A DNA stretch of 64,000 bases from Alisma plantago-aquatica (lineage: Eukaryota > Streptophyta > Magnoliopsida > Alismatales > Alismataceae), in assembly GCA_963693085.1 (NCBI GenBank), contig OY856409.1, positions 524,208,803 through 524,272,802 of the forward strand. The letters are read 5' to 3'. This document shows, one piece after another, positions 59,319 to 64,000 of the stretch. Every line of letters starts with the position of its first letter. Position 1 is the first letter of the stretch. The notes below the pieces were generated by a model. It saw only the letters and a list, made by a program, of their open reading frames with translations. It searched no databases and was not told where the DNA came from. The position numbers and the translations under genes were made by a program.

Positions 59319-62300
59319 ATGAAAATCATTAGTTGGAATTGCAAGGACATGGGAAAACTTGACAAGTCAGAATCCCTCTGGTCGTGGTACTGGAGAGTGA
59401 GAGAGCTCAAATATGGACTTTGTAATGGAGACCATGATACTAGGTACAAAATTAGAGGATGTAAAGTGGAATTGTGGTTATATAAATGGCATATGTCTGT
59501 CAAGTGTAGGAAGGGAAGGAGGTGTTAATTTCTAGTGGAAGGACATGAATGTTGAAGTTCCTACCTATCCATATAGGCACTTGGAGTGCATGGTGAATCA
59601 AGGAGTGTGAAATAAATGAAACGATATTGGTTCTCATGGCTAGGTAGACCAACAACAAAAGCACAAGACTTGGGACTTAATGTGGAATCTTAAAAGTGAG
59701 TCTAAGATGCCGACTCTTTTCTTTGGGATTTCAATGAGATTGTTTCAAATCTGAAAAAATTGGGACGCAATTGATGATTTTTCCTTGGTATATCTAGGTT
59801 TCAGTGGTAACACATATACTTGGTGAAAAGGTTTTTCAGTAGAGACATTGTTTCAAGAAAGATTGGGTGTAGCACTAGCCGATCTAGAGTAGAGAGGTCA
59901 ATATAGTTATTGTAGGTGTTTCATCTTCCTATGTTTGAATCTGATCATGCACCTCTAATTATTTTAGCTGACAGAACGGAGATAAAAAGGAAAAAAGGTC
60001 TTCATTTTTTAATCTTTCTGGGTAGCATATGAGGAGTTCCTTGATACAGTCAAAAGATCATGGGAGTCCAACAACATAGAAAACCTAATAGGGAAGCTTA
60101 ACAAATATGGAAAAAAATTCCAAGCATGGGAAGAAGAGAATTTTGGGGAGAGAGAAGGAAGTTAAGGTATTTGGAAGCAAAGTAACCTCCATTCAATTCT
60201 ACCTACAGATAACTACACAATAAACAAGTTTGAGGAAATATCAAAATATCTACAATACTAGATGCAACTGAATGAAGCTTATTGTTGTTCTAGTGCTAGA
60301 GTTCATGAGATGAAAGAAGGGGACCAAAAAACTTCATACTTCCACCAAAAAGCATGCTATCGGAGATAGGAAAATAGAATTGAGGATTACAGAATGAGCA
60401 AGGAATGTGGAGTTCAGAGAAAGGAGACATTTCCAAAGTTGTCTTGGAGTTTTTTGCAAACCTTTTCTAGTCAAGTAATCACATATATTTTGACATGGAA
60501 ACAAGGGGGATTGAAGAGAGGATAGATTTTCATCTTAGCACCTGTCTTGAAATAGATATCACTATGAAGATATCCTTGTTGTAGTAAATGAAATGCACCC
60601 CAATAAGGCATCGAGACCAAATGGGATGAACGCTTTTTTCAATCAAAAATATTGAGGGACAATTGGCAGTGATGTCGCATGTTATATAAAAGGTTGGTGG
60701 AAAGCTTAGATTAGTTTGGAAAATTTAAACTCTACTTTGTGGTTCTAATTCCACAATGTTAAAGGCAACATGGATGGGGGAGTGTTGACCAATCAGCCTC
60801 TGCAATGTACTAAATAAGATTGCATCCAAAATTTTAGCTAATATAATGATTTCACACATGAACAATATTGTTGCTAAGAATCAAAATGCCTTTATTTCAT
60901 GGAGGATGATCACTGATAATGCCATTATTTATTATGAACTTTTTCATTCTATGAAGGGGGTAAGGGAAGGAAACATGGGAGATCTACACTAAAGCTTGAT
61001 ATGTCAAAGGCATATGTTAGAGTGTAATGGGACTTCCTTCTGTATGTAATGAAACGTATGGGGTTTTAATAAAGTGGAGGCAAATAATTTATAACTATAT
61101 CACATCTGGTAGCCACTCATCTATTATAAATGAAGACCGGGACCAGAAACATTAAGCCCACCCGAGGACTATGATAGGAAGACCCTCTCTCACCCTACTT
61201 AATTATTCTTTATGCATGATGCCTTTTCTACTTGTCTAAAATATGCAGCAAATAAAAACCTCTTACATGACATCAAGTCGAGTAGAGGTGCTCCTCATAT
61301 ATTGCATCTTTTCTTTGTAGATGATAGTATCCTTTTTGCTAGAGAAACTACTACTAAATGCCTAAAATTATTTGGATTTTTCAACCAATATTAATAAGCA
61401 TCAGGCCAAAGATTAAAATTATACAAGCTGGATAATTATTTAAGCAAAGTGACAAGTTATCAAAGGAGGGAAGAGATCAAAGGTATACTCAAAGTATGGG
61501 AGTTTGGCAAGCATTACTGTTACACGGGATTTCCTACAACAATAGGGAGATCTAAAAAGCAAGTTTTCAACTTTATAAAAGAAAGGATTTGGTAGAAGTT
61601 ACAAGGGTGATAGAGAAATTATTATCCAAATTGGGGAAAGAGGTTTTGATCAAGGCAGTGGTGCAAGAGATCCCTACACATGTGATGAGTGTTTTTCAGC
61701 TGCTAGCAGGGTTGATAGATGAAATTCACAGTTAGATTATGGCAGGAAGCAAAAGGAAACGAGAGGAAACTCTCATGGGTCAGTTGGAATAAAATGTGTC
61801 ACCCAAAGCAACAAGGAGGATTGGGATTCATTAACATGTATATTTTTAATCAAGCCCTTATTGCTCGGCAATTATGGGGACTACACCCAAAGTTGGATTC
61901 ACTTATATATATGGCATTGAAAGATTGCTACTTCATGTGGTCTACCATATGGGATGAAAGGAGAGGGTATAACCCAAGCTACACATGAAGAAGTCTTTGG
62001 AACTCCAAGTCACTATTAAAGGAACGAACAATATGGACAGTGAGAAATAGTGTGCAAATCAAAATATGGTCTAACCACTAGTTGCCTCAAGAGGAAGACA
62101 CATTGGAGTATTGTCTCAATGACCAGTGAACATTTTAAAATCATTAAAGAACTAATATTGCCATTAATGGGACAAAATAAAAGTCTAACATATTTTCCCA
62201 CCTATAACAGTTGATCGTATATGTGTACTACAGCTAAGCTTCAGGAGGCCGGAGGATATGCAGAGTTGGTAGCCATCGACGGATGGGAATTTCACAATAC

Positions 62301-63130
62301 AATCTGTGTACTAGCTAGGAAGGCTGGAGAGAGGGGGTATGAGACCATATAGCTCATCTGAGAGAGTCAGATTGGGGTAGAATCTGGTGAAAAGGATGGG
62401 AACCAAAGGTAATGCATTTCCTATGAGAGTTGGATTGGGAAGCATGGAACCATGGGGAGGTTGTACGACAGACATTGTGTACAAGACAATAGGTGATCCT
62501 TATGCTATTCAGAGAAGGAGATGGTTCCTCACACTCTCTTTAGATGCCCTAATGTTGTAGAGTTTTGGGAACAAATGAGCTCAGATATTCGGGACATAGT
62601 AGACGAGTTTAGAGACAAAGACATGGCGAAAAGCTTAGCCATTATCTCTGATGTTGCAAAGCCTCTGATCAAGGAGGACCTATTTTTATTAGTGTGGGAA
62701 ATATGCAGAAAGTGGAATGATTGAGTGTTCAATGGAACATTTGTTGATATTAGATGCATTCATAGTTGTTGTTGATGCTCATCAGAGACAACAAGGCATC
62801 GAGAGATGATCAACATGATACAGTGACAGTGGCATTAGTAGAAGTGTAGAGATGATGATGGAGGGAATTGAGAGAGGGAAGGTGGATACTAAGCATCGAC
62901 ACGTCAGTGGGTGAGGACCAAAATCCAATGATTAGGATGAAGAGCATCATCTTAGAGAAGTGGTATGTGAGAAATTTATAAGGGGAGCCACCACAACTCT
63001 AGTTGAAGCACTCAACCTACGAATAGCAATTAGGTCATAATTGTAGAAGGATTTTTGGAGGCTAGAGGTGGAGATAGTCTCATAGTCAGTAGTTCAAGTG
63101 TGTAAGCATAGGTCTCTATAGAGATTATTC
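59319..63130 (+). pseudogene. LINE-1 ORF2 remnant (endonuclease, RT, zinc-binding, possible RNase H trace)
   Basis: Endonuclease start MKIISWNCKDMGK at 59319. RT: MHPNKASRPNGMNAFF (60590, equivalent to KAPGPDGM), AFISWRMITDNAI and STLKLDMSKAYVRVWDF-like text at about 60890-61030 (motif A Asp in LKLDMSKAY kept), then HLFFVDDSILFARE (61305) with FVDD. Post-RT: KLSWVSWNKMCHPKQQGGLG (61760) and FNQALIARQLW. Zinc-binding: PHTLFRCPNVVEFWEQ (62523). RNase H is only hinted at beyond 62900. Frames shift at many points and long stretches such as 59530-60580 carry no motif. Clearly dead. Confidence 0.8.
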
Positions 63131-63380
63131 GAACAACATTGTGAAGAAGATGTAAAATAATTAAGTAGGAGTTTTGAGTTCTTTAGTTTATATTTTATTA
63201 TTTGCAATTGTATTAAGGCAGGCAATGCCATTTCTAATTTATTTCATAGAGGGTCATTCACTAGTTTCCTTTTTCACAAGACTTCTCTACCAACACAGTA
63301 AAACTTTCTTAGTCTGACTTAGTCATTTAATGATAGTTTTTGGATCTTTCTTTAGTAAATCGCCTCTTTTTCTAAAAAAA
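63131..63380 (+). other. LINE-1 3' end with poly(A)
   Basis: About 250 bases of 3' region ending in seven A (63374-63380), directly followed by the target-site repeat at 63381-63395. Confidence 0.8.
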
Positions 63381-63395
63381 TCAATAATTATCCAT

Positions 63396-64000
63396 TTTTG
63401 AATGAATATTGGAAAGATGTATAATGATGCTCCTCTAAGGAGTTACATCAATTGTCTAAGGAAACTATACTAAAGTATGTACTAGTTAATCCTCCTTATG
63501 ACTTAGATTTAATATCTTTTATTGGTTTCATCTAAATATCCATGTCTTCATGTCTTTGAATTTTGAAGTTACCTATAACACTAACAAAGAAAATAGATCA
63601 GTATAGCACTACACTGTGTATGCGGTGCAACCAAAATTTTCACAAGTATGATAACAACATATATTATTCATAGACAAAATTTACACATATGTATTAGTGT
63701 TTGCATTACATATCCTAACCCATTCTTTGTATGCTATCTTGGATTTAATCACTGTCCATCCTTGGACTAGTGTGTACCACCACTTGATATATATAACCTA
63801 GGGTTTAGAATAATCTAGTTTCTTTATGTGATACTCATATTAGAATTATAGTTGAATGGAAAGTAAACAAGGTCCAAAGTTTATTTTATCGAATCAACAC
63901 TTTGAAAATTATCTGGAAAACCATCTACAATACTCATAAGTAACCATGTACATCATGTAGAATCAAGAAGTATACTTCAAGTACTTTTGGCATGTATCCA
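63396..64000 (-). repeat. 5' LTR of gypsy D, second segment (to the window edge)
   Basis: TTTTGAATGAATATTGGAAAGATG... follows 9310-9900 of the 3' LTR closely: GATGTATAATGATGCYCCTCTAAGGAGTTACAT and ATACTTCAAGTACTTTTRGCATGTATCCA in both. The rest of this LTR lies past 64000. Confidence 0.88.

Larger units (their letters stand above)
15715..63380 (+). mobile_element. LINE-1: degenerate plant L1-type LINE interrupted by element A
   Basis: A plus-strand non-LTR retrotransposon of about 5.8 kb once the nested block 16504-58376 is removed. It ends in a seven-A tail (63374-63380) and is flanked by a 15-bp target duplication with one mismatch: TCAATTATTATCCAT at 15700-15714 and TCAATAATTATCCAT at 63381-63395. 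ORF1 begins near 15861 and resumes after the insertion. ORF2 (endonuclease, RT, zinc-binding and a possible RNase H trace) occupies about 59319-63130. Frames are broken many times. It inserted in the 5' LTR of gypsy D. Confidence 0.88.
9180..64000 (-). mobile_element. Degenerate Ty3/gypsy element 'D', interrupted by Cassandra-2 and LINE-1; runs off the right edge
   Basis: A minus-strand LTR element. Its 3' LTR is 9180-12123, with the polypurine complement at 12124-12135 preceded (on its strand) by the conserved TTTTGGGGACAAAATTCC motif. The interior is 12124-15592 (2.6 kb after removing Cassandra-2). Its 5' LTR starts at 15593, is broken at 15714 by LINE-1, and resumes at 63396, where it matches 9320-9900 base by base to the window end. 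It inserted into the internal domain of Cassandra-1. The interior is too short and too decayed for a functional gag-pol. Confidence 0.8.

Overview
The window is plant nuclear DNA made almost entirely of retrotransposons. I find no convincing host gene, tRNA gene, functional rRNA gene or CRISPR array. A flowering plant with a repeat-rich genome is suggested by Ty3/gypsy elements of Tekay/Del type, two Ty1/copia elements, L1-type LINEs with a plant-style C-terminal RNase H, and two Cassandra elements (5S-rRNA-bearing miniature LTR retrotransposons). I cannot name the species.

Layout. Positions 1-7883 hold a decayed gypsy element 'E' (+): the last 45 bases of its 5' LTR, a primer binding site, a decayed internal region and a 3.5-kb 3' LTR. 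Positions 7884-8721 hold a minus-strand gag remnant. From 8722 to the right edge the window is one nested stack: Cassandra-1 (from 8722) is broken by gypsy 'D' (minus, from 9180). D carries Cassandra-2 (14401-15236) in its internal region and LINE-1 (15715-63380) in its 5' LTR. LINE-1 is broken by the non-coding LTR element 'A' (16504-58376). The 3' LTR of A received three insertions: copia 'C' (19995-35993, minus), giant solo LTR 'T' (36519-42890) and LINE-2 (44659-58275). C was then hit by gypsy 'G' (20638-31192, minus) and LINE-2 by copia 'B' (47391-56428). D, and by implication Cassandra-1, run off the right edge.

The order is supported by target-site duplications (exact or near-exact for Cassandra-2, B, C, G, T, LINE-1 and LINE-2) and by reading frames or LTR sequence that resume on the far side of inserts. 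Relative age, oldest first: gag remnant, Cassandra-1, D, then Cassandra-2 and LINE-1, then A, then C, T and LINE-2, then G and B.

No element looks autonomous. G is best preserved: one gag-pol frame, interrupted by stop codons and lacking an RT and an integrase catalytic Asp. LINE-2 keeps one long ORF2 frame but has changed endonuclease and RT active sites. Most notable: B, whose LTRs are still very similar although its internal region has no usable ORF; A, a large-LTR element with only 0.63 kb of non-coding interior; T, a 6.4-kb solo LTR built from several unrelated repeat arrays; and dense inverted short motifs in B and T. Assignments rest on motifs read by eye; no alignment or database search was run.
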